From NCBI RefSeq assembly GCF_900111145.1, contig NZ_FOIR01000002.1, forward strand, positions 1,398,566-1,462,565: DNA of 64,000 bases, read 5' to 3'. Positions within the stretch are counted from its first letter, which is position 1; each line of letters begins with the position of its first letter. Made by a program: the position numbers and the translations under genes. The notes under the pieces were generated by a model. That model made no database searches. It was not told the DNA's origin and worked only from the letters and a program-made list of their open reading frames with translations. Of this stretch, positions 54,849 to 64,000 are shown piece by piece. The DNA is from Roseivirga pacifica (GTDB lineage Bacteria > Bacteroidota > Bacteroidia > Cytophagales > Cyclobacteriaceae).

Positions 54849-56036
54849 GTGTTCTTCGACAGATTAATAAACCGACTTTTGAAGAACAAATCACTCGTAA
54901 AATTCACCATTCTTTTCTGTAGTATGATGACCGTAATGGCGGGAGCGACCATAGCTCCATCATTACCAGAAATGACCAAAGCATTCAGTCACAACCCATC
55001 GGCCGAAACCTTGGTTAAGTTAATCCTAACAATTCCCGGCCTTTTCATTGGGCTAACCTCTCCTTTTTCGGGCTGGATTATTGATAAGTTTGGAAGGATA
55101 AAGCTGCTCGTTTCAATGCTGTTTCTATACGCTTTGGCAGGTAGTTCTGGGCTTTACCTCAATTCGCTTTTAGAAATTATTGTTGGTCGTTCTCTATTGG
55201 GTATTGCAGTGGGCGGCATTATGACCACCGCCATTGCCTTAATTGGCGATTATTTTGAAGGAGAAGAAAGGCAGAAGTTCTTAGGTACTCAAGCGGGAGT
55301 TATGGCATTATCTGGCACCATCTTCATTTCCTTCGGTGGCTTTTTGGCCGATATTAGCTGGCGATATCCATTTGCCATTTATCTTATGGCACTGGTTGCT
55401 ATTCCTTTCGTAATAATTTATTTGAAAGAGCCTGCTCGCACAGTTAGCAAGCCCCCACAAAAAGGCGCTACAATACCTAAAATGGCTTGGACAGTCTATC
55501 TTATTTCATTTCTAGGAATGGTAGTTTTTTACCTCATGCCCGTGCAAGTTCCGTTTTTAATGAAGGAAATTGCTGAAGTTGGTAATACCGAAACAGGAGT
55601 GGCCATTTCCGGGGTAATGCTCGTTGGTGGCATTATGTCTTTTCAATATCCAAAGTTGAAAAAGAGGCTCACTCACTATCAAATATACGGGCTTACCTTC
55701 CTGTTTATGGGGATTGGCTATTGGCTTATTTCGAATGCCAATAGTTATGCCATGACATTTCCTGGCTTATTAATCTCTGGTCTAGGTGCAGGGCTTTTAA
55801 TGCCCAATTCAAACTTATGTTTGGTTACACTAGCATCAGCTGAAAATCGCGGTAAAGTGCTCGGCTTTCTAACCACTTTCATTTTTCTAGGTCAGTTTGC
55901 ATCTCCCTTGTTCTTTCAGCCTTTGGTGAATGCTACTTCAATTAAGGGTGCTTTTCTATACTTAGCTGTTGGTTTGGTAGTCATTTCAATTATATCTCTC
56001 ATAAGAAATAGAAGGCTTGTAAAGGCTAGCGCATAA
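54849..56036 (+). CDS. Major facilitator superfamily transporter
   Basis: 395 residues, about 12 TM helices. Motif A-like loop GWIIDKFGRIKLLVS, GRSLLGIAVGGIMTTAIALI in TM4, and NRGKVLGFLTTFIFLG late in the protein. It is a drug:proton or sugar-type antiporter by resemblance. The start is GTG 54849 (MFFDRLINRL), 43 bases after the DoxX-like stop. A bidirectional hairpin follows the stop. Confidence 0.9.
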   Translation: MFFDRLINRLLKNKSLVKFTILFCSMMTVMAGATIAPSLPEMTKAFSHNPSAETLVKLILTIPGLFIGLTSPFSGWIIDKFGRIKLLVSMLFLYALAGSSGLYLNSLLEIIVGRSLLGIAVGGIMTTAIALIGDYFEGEERQKFLGTQAGVMALSGTIFISFGGFLADISWRYPFAIYLMALVAIPFVIIYLKEPARTVSKPPQKGATIPKMAWTVYLISFLGMVVFYLMPVQVPFLMKEIAEVGNTETGVAISGVMLVGGIMSFQYPKLKKRLTHYQIYGLTFLFMGIGYWLISNANSYAMTFPGLLISGLGAGLLMPNSNLCLVTLASAENRGKVLGFLTTFIFLGQFASPLFFQPLVNATSIKGAFLYLAVGLVVISIISLIRNRRLVKASA

Positions 56037-56039
56037 AAA

Positions 56040-56065
56040 AACCTCAGCTAATTGCTGAGGTTCAA
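56040..56065. terminator. Terminator after the MFS gene
   Basis: 9-bp stem aacctcagc (56040-56048) with gctgaggtt (56054-56062), 5-base loop, A-run on the left, short T-rich right. Probably bidirectional between convergent genes. Confidence 0.7.
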
Positions 56066-56085
56066 TTCTTTATTTAAAACAATGC

Positions 56086-56544
56086 CTAATTGCCGTTTCC
56101 TAAAATATAGCGGACGTTGAGGCCAAAACCTCCGGCATAGAAGTCTGTGTCTTCCACTATTCTGAAATAAGGCCTCCAATCGATACTCAACGATAGCGGT
56201 ATTTGAAATCGATATTCTAAACCAATTTCGCCAGCCGCACCAAATGCAAAGTCGTCTCCAAAACCTAAGAAAGGACCTGCACCTACATACCAGTTAAAGG
56301 ATTCTTCACCCAGAGGACGGTAGATAAAATCCCAAAGTGCATCAACACCAAAGTCGACACCATCGTTACCTCCAAACGAAACATTGGCGTGAACTCGGCT
56401 AAACTCACCGATACCAATAATACCATCTACGGCAAAGTTACCACCGGTCACATCACCGAAACGCACACCTATTTCGGACTGTGCATTTACTTGGCTGAGG
56501 CCCGCAAAAAGAAAGAGAGCAAAAACGAATATTAATTTTTTCAT
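56086..56544 (-). CDS. Small outer-membrane protein
   Basis: 152 residues with a signal peptide (LFAGLSQVNAQ, cleavage before SEIGVRFG) and strongly beta, glycine/aromatic-rich sequence ending in GGFGLNVRYILGNGN. It looks like a small 8-strand barrel of the type common in Bacteroidota. No named domain. It is downstream of the lipoprotein gene on the same strand but separated by 160 bases and a terminator, so is likely its own unit. Confidence 0.7.
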   Translation of the reverse strand: MKKLIFVFALFLFAGLSQVNAQSEIGVRFGDVTGGNFAVDGIIGIGEFSRVHANVSFGGNDGVDFGVDALWDFIYRPLGEESFNWYVGAGPFLGFGDDFAFGAAGEIGLEYRFQIPLSLSIDWRPYFRIVEDTDFYAGGFGLNVRYILGNGN

Positions 56545-56658
56545 ACTTAATAGTTGTTAATCACAATGAAGATAAAAAATAATTGACTCTTATATCAACT
56601 TCAAATATCAATTTTTGTTCGAATTTTATTATTTCCCTGAAAACTAAGGCTATAAAAA

Positions 56659-56685
56659 AGAAGGCCACTCGAAAAGTGGCCTTCT
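56659..56685 (-). terminator. Terminator of the 142-residue lipoprotein gene
   Basis: 10-bp stem agaaggccac (56659-56668) with gtggccttct (56676-56685), and an A-run to the left that is a T-run on the minus strand. It ends the adhesin-lipoprotein unit. Confidence 0.78.
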
Positions 56686-56707
56686 AAAATCTGTCTCTTA
56701 ATGCTTT

Positions 56708-57136
56708 TTACTTCACTACACTCACTGTGTAATTTCCAGCTATTCCTGCTGCACTATTCGTTCCGCTATGGCTAAAAGTGAAGGTAAACCTGTTGGCGTT
56801 GAGCAACGAGATTGTCACCTCTTTGCCATCGTCAACCTTAATGGTTCTTGCTTCTTCATCACCCCACTGCCAGGTACCGCTTGCATTGAACAAGTCGGCT
56901 CCGTTGGTGGTGGTGTAACCGCCATCTGTAAAGGACAAGGTAAAGCCTGGGTAGTTGGCACTAACATCAGTGCCATCTACTTCTATTCGGCCTGCGCCAT
57001 TGCCCAAGTTCCAGTCACCACCAAGTACCTCAAAGGCTCTTTCTCTGGCGTTTGGTGCAGAGGGTACGTCATCATCTTTACACGATGACAGTACCACTAC
57101 AAATGCTAATATGATCAGTATGCTTATGCGTTTCAT
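56708..57136 (-). CDS. Small lipoprotein downstream of the giant adhesin
   Basis: 142 residues. Lipobox VLSSC (Cys19) followed by KDDDVPSAP, acidic after the cysteine, then a compact beta domain (GGDWNLGNGAGRIEVDGTD, LFNASGTWQWGDEEARTIKV). The domain resembles the small beta-barrel 'lipocalin-like' or DUF5004-type domains but I cannot confirm. It begins 6 bases after the adhesin stop, so it is co-transcribed and might be an accessory protein of the adhesin. No other clue. Confidence 0.7.
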   Translation of the reverse strand: MKRISILIILAFVVVLSSCKDDDVPSAPNARERAFEVLGGDWNLGNGAGRIEVDGTDVSANYPGFTLSFTDGGYTTTNGADLFNASGTWQWGDEEARTIKVDDGKEVTISLLNANRFTFTFSHSGTNSAAGIAGNYTVSVVK

Positions 57137-57142
57137 CTTCGA

Positions 57143-60100
57143 TTATCTTTTAATCATTACTTTTTTGTTCACTACCGATTTATCATTACTGAAACGGACT
57201 ATGTAAATACCGCTTTCATAGGAAGTAACTCTTACTTCTACCTTGCTATCTGTTATGTCCTTCTTAGTGAACATTGGTTTACCTGTCGCATTGTAAATAT
57301 TCACATCTACAGGTAGTCCATACAATTCTGTAAGGTCTAATGTAATGACATCGCTAGCTGGGTTCGGATAAACACTTATGGCTGCTTCATCTATCAGCTG
57401 ATCGTCCACATCCGTTACAATCACTCCTTCACCAGAAACGGCCTCAACTTCTACACCACCTTCGTAATCGAAGACTACATTGCCGCTATACTCACGAGCT
57501 GACTCTGGTGTAAATACTGCGTTTATTTCCTTGCTTTCTCCTACACCTAATATAAATGAACCAGGAACAACACTAAAGCCAGTAGGCGTAGAAGCAACTC
57601 TTACTTCTACTGGTAGCTCTCCATTGTTGGTAGCTGTCCATGTTTTGGTTGTTGAGAAGCCTAGGATGGTCTCTTCGAAAGCACCTTCACCCGTTACAAA
57701 AACCGAATACTCAAGCACGTTATCCACTGTTATTGTCAGTGCCTGCTCAAAGGTTCCACCAAAGCCATCATCAGTTTTTACTCTAATGCTATAGCTGTCC
57801 TTGGTTTCAAAGTCGAAGACTTCAGCAGTTAATAACTGATTACCATTGATGCTAAAGCTCGCATTGTCTGTATCGCCTGTACCTGCCACTAAAGTGTAAG
57901 TATGGCTGTCTGTTGCATCTTGGTCCGTACTTGCTATTGTTCCAACTACTGAGCCTACTGCACTATTCTCGTCAATGCTCGAGCTGCTTAAGCCAATGGC
58001 TGTTGGCAGGTAATTGGTTGTATAAACATCACCAGTAAAGTCTGCTGTCAGTGCATTGGTAGCTGCATCGAGTATGCTGCTGTTGGCTTTCAGGTTCAGG
58101 CCAATAGTTCCTTCTCCTGAAACACCATTTACATTCACCGTATAGGTTTTAGCATCTACTACAGTTACCGAGTTGATGCTTGCAGTTGCCGTACCTGTAA
58201 CCACTGTTTCAAAGTCAGCAATATCTACTCCTGTAACATCTTCAGAGAAGGTTACAGTGAAGTTAGCATCGGTATCTGCTGTGTTCAGTTGATCGGCTTC
58301 TGCCCTTGTAATACTGCTTACCGTTGGTGCTGTGCCATCGAAAGTAGTGCTTATGGTGTTTGCTGATGCTGCACTGGTGTTGCCTGCTTGGTCATTCACT
58401 GTTCCTGCCGGTAGTGTTACACTTACCGCTCCATCAGCCGATGGCGTTACAGTGGCTGTCCAAACTAAGCCAGCAGTAACTACTGAGAGGTCAGATGCCG
58501 TACCATTAGCAATGGTGAAATCGGTCAACTCAAGCCCTGTTACTTGCTCATCGTAAGTTACCGTTACAGTAAGTGCTTCATTTGTCAAGCTACCAGTGGC
58601 TGTACTCAATGTTGGAATAGCCCTGATTCCATCAACATTGATGGCTGCCGTGCTGGCTACATTGTTCAAGGCCAATATTGCATTGGTAGCAAACTGATCG
58701 ACTATCGAACCTCCGTTCAAGTTGATGTTGGAACCAATTGCTATACCGTCTGTATCCAAGTCGCCTTCGGCAATGGTATAACTAAATGTAAGTGAATTGC
58801 TATTGCTCGCATCGGCTGCTACTGTGGCTTCTTTTGCGGATGCACCAAGTGTTATCGGCAAACTCAGGCTACCGCTTGTATTTACAGGCAGCGTAAAGTT
58901 AACCGTAAACTCAAGCTCATCGCCAATACCGTAAGTATCTGCTGCCGGTACACTTACACTGGTAACTACCGGAGCTGCAATAATTGTAAAGGTCCAGGCC
59001 GTGTTGTTACTGATTCCTACATAGCTGTTTCCTGCATCGTCTGTAAATGCTCCTGCATCTACAGTTACATAGAACTCTTCGCTAGGTGGCAACAACAAGC
59101 TGGTCGGGTCAATGGTTACTTCAGCGCCCGATACCACTACGTTAGCACTTGTTATATCTATGGTTTCCAATACCGTGTCATCACTGCTCTGCTTAATTGT
59201 GATGTTACCGGTTCCTTTGTAAACATCTTCACTGAAGTTCATCACAAGGTTGGCATTTGGCAGCACGTCCGTTGCGTTATCGGCTGGGGTTAGTGTAGCA
59301 TCCAATGCTTGGTCTAGCACTATTGTCAGTTCACCTGCTGTTCCAACATTACCTGCTACATCGGTTGCCATAGCACGAAGTGTCAGGTCATTCACTGTTC
59401 CATCTACAAGTACCCCTCCTATTGTTGAACCAACATCAATTGACCAGTTGCCTGAGCCATCTGTTGTGGCTGGCAGACCTGTGAAGGTGGTTCCGTTGTA
59501 GGTCAACTCTACCTCTACCGAAGCGCTGGCTTCTGCAGTTCCTGAGAAGGTCATCGCATCTCCAATAGTATAATTGGTCAGGTCATCGCTGTCGCTAGTT
59601 CCTTTGTCTGATGTTGCATCAAGGTCTACAGCTGGTGCTTCTGGCGCTGTGATATCCAGTGTGATATCGTAAGTAGCCGCTGCACTGGTGTTTCCTGCTG
59701 CATCAGTTATGGTTATGCTTACAGTCTCTCTAGCATCTTCTGTTAATGCATTGGAAATATCCATAGACCAGTTGCCACTACCATCTACCGAAAGACCGGA
59801 ATAAGTAACACCATTGAATGTCAGGTCGAATGTAGCATTCGCTTCTGCCGTACCGCTGATGGTTACATTGCTCATGTCATTGATAATGCCATCTGAGCTG
59901 CTTGCCCCTGTATCATTGGTAATTCCATTGAAAGTGGCTGCAGCTGGTGCTGTGGTATCAACGGTGACATTTACGGCTGTGCTATTGGCGCCAGTATTGC
60001 CAGCGGCATCTGTTGCATTAGCAGTAACTGCAATGGTTCCATCTGTTAGTGGGGTAACACCTGTGTAAGCCAATGTCCAGTCTCCTGAAGCATCTGCTGT

Positions 60101-63100
60101 GGTTGTCCCCACACTATTTCCATCTACAAATATCTCTATTGTAGCATTGGCTTCTGCTGTACCATTTACTGATGGGGTATTGTCACTCGTTATTCCATCA
60201 CTGGCACTTGAGCCGGTATCATCACTTACTGAAGTAACAATTGGCGCAACTGGTGCTGTAGTATCTAGTACTGTATCATCTGTTGCTGCCGTACCTACAT
60301 TGCTCGAGGCATCGGTCAATGTTACTGATAGGGTCAGTGTTCCATCGTTCAGTCCTGAAAGGTCGGCTAAAGTAACCTGGTCTGTTGCTGTAGCAATTGT
60401 TCCTGAACCAGTCACATTGGTTCCGCCATTGCTTGAGCTTACCGTATAGTTGTAAGTAGTACCAACCTCTGCACCTGCAAAGGTGAAGGTAGAGGTTGAT
60501 ACTTCTGCTCCGCCAACCAAGGCATCATTCAGGGTAACGGAGTAACCTGATGGGGCGGTTAAGTCATCATCGTCATTGGTAGTAACCGTTACTGTTTGAT
60601 CCGCAAGACCACCAAAGTCGCTATCACTGGCCGCTACATCTACAGATAGTGTAATGGTAGACATTACATGTCCATCTTCAATAGCATCATCGGTTCCTGT
60701 AATCACTACAGTCTGAGGAGTATCCCAGTTGATTGAAGTGAATGTCAAAGCAGCGCTTCCTACTGTTGCTTCACCTGTATCGTTGCTAGATACATTGATC
60801 ACAACATCACTACCAGGTTCTGCATCTAGTACCACCGTAAACTGGTCAGTCGTTCCAGTCTCTGAAACTGTTGCCGTGGTTTTGGAAATGGTAAAGCCTG
60901 CAATATCATCGTCTGTATTATCTACACTTACTGTTTGATCCGCCACAGGGTCATATACATCATCACTTGTAGCATCTTCTATCGCTAGGGTAATATTGAA
61001 GCTCTGTGTACCATCAATAATATCGTCATCTACTCCAGTTACCGTTACTGTCTGTGCGGTATTCCAGTTAGCTGTTGTAAAGGTTAACGTAGAAGCACTC
61101 ACTGTTCCTTCTCCTGTATCTCCACTAGTAATCGAAATCACTACATCACTCAAAGGTTCAGCATCGAGTACTACATCAAAGCTATCAGTTCCACCCGCTT
61201 CAGTAATTTCGGTGGAGCCAGCGGTTTCTGTAATTGTGAAGCCAGCGGTATCATCGTTTTCAATTGTTCCTAGTCCTACATTATCGGAAATAGTAACATT
61301 TCTACCACTTGCTTGAAGGCTAGAAAGAGTTACTCCAAATCCCTCATCAAATTCAGCTAGACCATCGTTAGCTACTGTTACAGTGATTTCTTCTGTCTCA
61401 CCTGCTGTTCCAGCAAAGTTCAACTGGCCTGAGGCACTCGTATAATCACCATCCGCTGTAGTAGCTGTAGCATCATTCGTGGCATAGCTTAGGCTAATAC
61501 CTGTATCTACCGCCTTATTCAAGGTAACTGTAAATACAAAGTCTGTTGTCGCTCCGCCATCGGCATTTTCTGCTTTGGACACATCATCTATTGATATGCT
61601 TGCTGCATCGTCATTCGTGATAGTACCCAAGCCAGTGGCGTCCGAAATGGTCACGTTCTTTCCTCCTGCTTGAACATTGCTAAGGGTTACTGTGAATGTT
61701 TCATCTAGTTCCACTATATCATCGTTCGCTACGGTTACATTAAAGGTTTGCGTTTCACCGTCTGTTCCTGTAAAGTTCAATGTTCCAGTTGCTGCGGTGT
61801 AATCGCTTGCACTTGCTGTGCCATTACTTGTGGCATAGTCCACTGAAATAGCTTGATCTATGCTACCAGTTAGCGTAGCTGTAAATGTATAAGTAGTTGT
61901 AGCACCACCGTCTGCATTTTCGTTTTTGGTCACATCATCTATGGCAAAAGTTGCAGCATCGTCATTTGTGATTGTTACTGTTGCCTCATCACTTACCCCT
62001 ACAGCCAAAGTTGTAGCACTTAAGTTGGTCATAGAAACCTTAAATGTTTCATTGGCCTCTACTATGGCGTCTAGACCAGGTGTAACTGTGAAAGTTTCAG
62101 TCTCCCCTGCTGTTCCTGCAAAAGTTAGCGACTGTCCTACTAGGGCGGTGTAATCACTATTTGCGACAGTTGCTGTACCATCTACCGTTATCACCTCTAA
62201 GGTAAACCCTCCTTGCACAGGGTTATCTAACGTAGCTGTTAATGTTATTGCGCCATCATCTTCATTACCACTTTCATCTGCGATGGTCACTGTGGCCGTA
62301 TCATCATTATTAATGGTTACAGTTGCGTCATCAGTAACATCGATATCTCCAGAAGCCACCGTTGCAGGAGTAAGGTTACTCATGGCAACTGTGAAGGTTT
62401 CGTTTGCTTCAAGTTTAGAGTCAGATCCAATAGTAATGTTTACATTCTTTGACTCACCAACTGTACCAGTGAAAGTTACTGGACTAGAAACCAAGGCAGT
62501 GTAATCGCTATCTGCAGTAGTAGCTGTTCCATCGGCAGTACTTAAGTCTACAGTAAGACCTCCATCTACCGCTTTATCTAGCACTAAGCTTACAGTAGCC
62601 GTTCCATCTTCTTCGTCAACAGTAACGTCTGCAATAGTTACAGTTGCTTGGTCATCGTTGGTGATAGTTCCTGTACCTGTACCGTCACCAATCACCATAT
62701 TGGTACCAGTAGGACTGGTTAGCGTTACGGTTATTGTTTCATCATCTTCAACAATAGCATCGCCAGCTACACTAACGGTAATTGTCTTGCTAGACTCTCC
62801 TACTGCAAAGCTTACTGTTCCTGAAGCAGCTGTATAGTCTGAAGCTGAGCTGGCTGTACCATCAGAGGTAGCATAGGCTACAGTTGCTCCTCCTGCTGGT
62901 GCTGGTTGAGATAAAGAAACCGTAAAAGTAAGGCTTGTGCTACCAGACTCTCCTTCTGCAACAGAAGGGTCATTAATTGATATTTCTGTTTGATCCGTGG
63001 TAGTAAAGCTCCATGCTGAGGTGCTTATTATCCCCCCAAAGGCATTACCGGCAACATCCTCAAACGCTCCATTATCAACCAAAATATAATGCTCTGTTAT

Positions 63101-64000
63101 GAGTGCAAGGTCTGAAGTATTATCAAATGTAACTACGTTACCAGAAATGGATACAACAGTATTATTGGTCACATCAAAGGTTCTTACTACACCATCATCA
63201 CTCACTCTATGAACAGTAACATTACCTGTATTCGCTGCTACATCCTCATTAAATGTAAGAGTAAAGTCTCCATTCAAACTCACACCCGTGGCATTGTCTG
63301 CTGGACTTAATGTACTGATTGTAGGGGCCGCGTTGTCTACTAGAATAGCCGATGTATTTGGTAGCGTTGGTAAAGTAGTGTTCAAAGCATTGCCTGCTTC
63401 ATCTTCAACACCTACGTCTCCTACATCGAAAGAGCTAATTACAATACCATCGCTATCGCTGTCAGTAACTCCTACAGAATAGGTAAACGTCCATATATTG
63501 GTGCCATTTCCTGATGCATAGGTAGCTGCTTTGGTTGACCCTCCAACATCGATCACCAAATACGGAGGTTCGCATGAGCTTCCATCGTCATAATTCACTG
63601 CATCACTAAAGGCAACAGTAAACGTTAGATTTTTACCTGAGTTGTAGGAGCCATCAGCAGGTGCTGTAATTGATGTAATTGTTGCTGCTGTATTGTCAAC
63701 CACAAAAGTATTATCGTTCGTACCTGTTGGTGTAGTATTCACTAAGGCATTGCCTGCAGCGTCTGCAATATCCTGAGCACCAGAAAAGCTTAAAGTAACC
63801 GTAGCATTTAAACTTGCTAGATCTCCACCGGATGCAGTTACTCTGTACACATTCCCACTTGGATTAGTCACCGTGGTAACTGTTCCTGTAGTTCCTGATA
63901 CGGAGAAGTCTGCTGTTCCTACATTCGCAACTGCTTCATCAAAAGTTACATCCCATACTAGCTGGTCTGCATTGGTAGGGGTCGTAGTTGGAGATTGACG
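57143..64000 (-). CDS. Giant Calx-beta/Ig/cadherin repeat adhesin with T9SS C-terminal sorting domain, 5' part beyond window
   Basis: An uninterrupted frame of at least 2285 codons that continues through the right edge; the first in-frame start inside the window (GTG 63871) is not the true one, since coding continues upstream (QSPTTTPTNADQLVWDVTF). Order, N to C: Ig-like/SwmB-like modules with VTFDEAV and LTFNEDV, a run of about seven Calx-beta domains (repeated DYTAASG and TITNDD endings), several bacterial Ig modules (VNGTAEANATIEIFVDGNS, SGTAEANATFDLTFNG), SwmB-type modules, one cadherin-like module (SSSIDENSAVGSVVGT), a Hydin/ASPM-like Ig domain and finally a type IX secretion C-terminal domain (VYPNPASDVITLDL, YESGIYIVRF, NKKVMIKR). 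It should be exported by T9SS and attached to or released from the cell surface, with Ca2+ binding by Calx-beta. Ligand unknown. Confidence 0.92.
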   Translation of the reverse strand, partial: RQSPTTTPTNADQLVWDVTFDEAVANVGTADFSVSGTTGTVTTVTNPSGNVYRVTASGGDLASLNATVTLSFSGAQDIADAAGNALVNTTPTGTNDNTFVVDNTAATITSITAPADGSYNSGKNLTFTVAFSDAVNYDDGSSCEPPYLVIDVGGSTKAATYASGNGTNIWTFTYSVGVTDSDSDGIVISSFDVGDVGVEDEAGNALNTTLPTLPNTSAILVDNAAPTISTLSPADNATGVSLNGDFTLTFNEDVAANTGNVTVHRVSDDGVVRTFDVTNNTVVSISGNVVTFDNTSDLALITEHYILVDNGAFEDVAGNAFGGIISTSAWSFTTTDQTEISINDPSVAEGESGSTSLTFTVSLSQPAPAGGATVAYATSDGTASSASDYTAASGTVSFAVGESSKTITVSVAGDAIVEDDETITVTLTSPTGTNMVIGDGTGTGTITNDDQATVTIADVTVDEEDGTATVSLVLDKAVDGGLTVDLSTADGTATTADSDYTALVSSPVTFTGTVGESKNVNITIGSDSKLEANETFTVAMSNLTPATVASGDIDVTDDATVTINNDDTATVTIADESGNEDDGAITLTATLDNPVQGGFTLEVITVDGTATVANSDYTALVGQSLTFAGTAGETETFTVTPGLDAIVEANETFKVSMTNLSATTLAVGVSDEATVTITNDDAATFAIDDVTKNENADGGATTTYTFTATLTGSIDQAISVDYATSNGTASASDYTAATGTLNFTGTDGETQTFNVTVANDDIVELDETFTVTLSNVQAGGKNVTISDATGLGTITNDDAASISIDDVSKAENADGGATTDFVFTVTLNKAVDTGISLSYATNDATATTADGDYTSASGQLNFAGTAGETEEITVTVANDGLAEFDEGFGVTLSSLQASGRNVTISDNVGLGTIENDDTAGFTITETAGSTEITEAGGTDSFDVVLDAEPLSDVVISITSGDTGEGTVSASTLTFTTANWNTAQTVTVTGVDDDIIDGTQSFNITLAIEDATSDDVYDPVADQTVSVDNTDDDIAGFTISKTTATVSETGTTDQFTVVLDAEPGSDVVINVSSNDTGEATVGSAALTFTSINWDTPQTVVITGTDDAIEDGHVMSTITLSVDVAASDSDFGGLADQTVTVTTNDDDDLTAPSGYSVTLNDALVGGAEVSTSTFTFAGAEVGTTYNYTVSSSNGGTNVTGSGTIATATDQVTLADLSGLNDGTLTLSVTLTDASSNVGTAATDDTVLDTTAPVAPIVTSVSDDTGSSASDGITSDNTPSVNGTAEANATIEIFVDGNSVGTTTADASGDWTLAYTGVTPLTDGTIAVTANATDAAGNTGANSTAVNVTVDTTAPAAATFNGITNDTGASSSDGIINDMSNVTISGTAEANATFDLTFNGVTYSGLSVDGSGNWSMDISNALTEDARETVSITITDAAGNTSAAATYDITLDITAPEAPAVDLDATSDKGTSDSDDLTNYTIGDAMTFSGTAEASASVEVELTYNGTTFTGLPATTDGSGNWSIDVGSTIGGVLVDGTVNDLTLRAMATDVAGNVGTAGELTIVLDQALDATLTPADNATDVLPNANLVMNFSEDVYKGTGNITIKQSSDDTVLETIDITSANVVVSGAEVTIDPTSLLLPPSEEFYVTVDAGAFTDDAGNSYVGISNNTAWTFTIIAAPVVTSVSVPAADTYGIGDELEFTVNFTLPVNTSGSLSLPITLGASAKEATVAADASNSNSLTFSYTIAEGDLDTDGIAIGSNINLNGGSIVDQFATNAILALNNVASTAAINVDGIRAIPTLSTATGSLTNEALTVTVTYDEQVTGLELTDFTIANGTASDLSVVTAGLVWTATVTPSADGAVSVTLPAGTVNDQAGNTSAASANTISTTFDGTAPTVSSITRAEADQLNTADTDANFTVTFSEDVTGVDIADFETVVTGTATASINSVTVVDAKTYTVNVNGVSGEGTIGLNLKANSSILDAATNALTADFTGDVYTTNYLPTAIGLSSSSIDENSAVGSVVGTIASTDQDATDSHTYTLVAGTGDTDNASFSINGNQLLTAEVFDFETKDSYSIRVKTDDGFGGTFEQALTITVDNVLEYSVFVTGEGAFEETILGFSTTKTWTATNNGELPVEVRVASTPTGFSVVPGSFILGVGESKEINAVFTPESAREYSGNVVFDYEGGVEVEAVSGEGVIVTDVDDQLIDEAAISVYPNPASDVITLDLTELYGLPVDVNIYNATGKPMFTKKDITDSKVEVRVTSYESGIYIVRFSNDKSVVNKKVMIKR

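Noticed and set aside
57480..63482. Many plus-strand frames rich in S/V/A/P
   Set aside because: Antisense shadows of the giant repeat adhesin; valine/serine-rich because the adhesin is Asp/Thr-rich.
1..64000. tRNA, rRNA, CRISPR arrays, insertion sequences, phage genes
   Set aside because: Looked for in all intergenic gaps and found none; no transposase, integrase or regularly spaced repeats.

Overview
The window looks like chromosomal DNA of a marine, gliding-type Bacteroidota, most likely order Cytophagales (Roseivirga/Fulvivirga-like). This rests on moderate-to-low GC content, an absence of Shine-Dalgarno sequences, and Bacteroidota-specific families: DUF5723, DUF6090, PorV/PorQ-like proteins, a long Lgt and a giant adhesin with a type IX secretion C-terminal sorting domain. 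No rRNA, tRNA, CRISPR array, transposase or phage gene is visible. No stretch longer than 300 bases lacks a gene.

Layout. 1-20 kb is mostly core metabolism and envelope. It starts with a cut-off PLP acyltransferase of the serine palmitoyltransferase / cysteate acyltransferase type (1-845, minus). A plus-strand block accC, DUF1015, maf follows. Next is a minus-strand operon sdaAB, TolC, HlyD adaptor, then pabC convergent with thyA, an MMPL/RND exporter, a lipoprotein plus DUF5723 pair, PspC, a membrane endonuclease/exonuclease/phosphatase protein, a MacB-like ABC permease and a D-threonine aldolase/D-serine dehydratase family enzyme.

20-27 kb is the unusual part. First is a small conserved-looking cluster of SPFH, DUF4177-like, ribbon-helix-helix, zinc ribbon and SdpI, followed by a 1-Cys peroxiredoxin. 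After a 130-bp palindromic element comes a compact five-gene operon (22817-26703) whose products I cannot assign. Three of them share an N-terminal 'LE-V/I-x-T' motif and a similar C-terminal part. The second gene encodes three peptidoglycan-binding-like segments followed by a long cationic amphipathic helix region and a hydrophobic C-terminus. The last encodes a small membrane protein. This is the best candidate in the window for an undescribed system.

27-39 kb carries DUF4197, small outer-membrane and lipoprotein genes with signs of duplication and decay, leuS, DUF6090, a monooxygenase-like lipoprotein, an ohrR-ohr-nitroreductase peroxide operon with a visible operator-like inverted repeat, a Tat-exported TIM-barrel protein, an SDR and an AraC regulator. 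39-45 kb is a complete tripartite RND efflux operon on the minus strand (adaptor, pump, outer-membrane channel).

45.8-53.3 kb is an envelope-biogenesis block on the plus strand: lgt, a BamA/TamA-like barrel, a PorQ-like protein overlapping a helix-hairpin-helix barrel protein, and an M1 aminopeptidase. 53.4-56 kb has a TlpA-type thioredoxin lipoprotein, a DoxX-like protein and an MFS transporter. 56-64 kb (minus) holds a small outer-membrane protein, a lipoprotein and the 3' end of a giant Calx-beta/Ig/cadherin T9SS-secreted protein that runs off the right edge.
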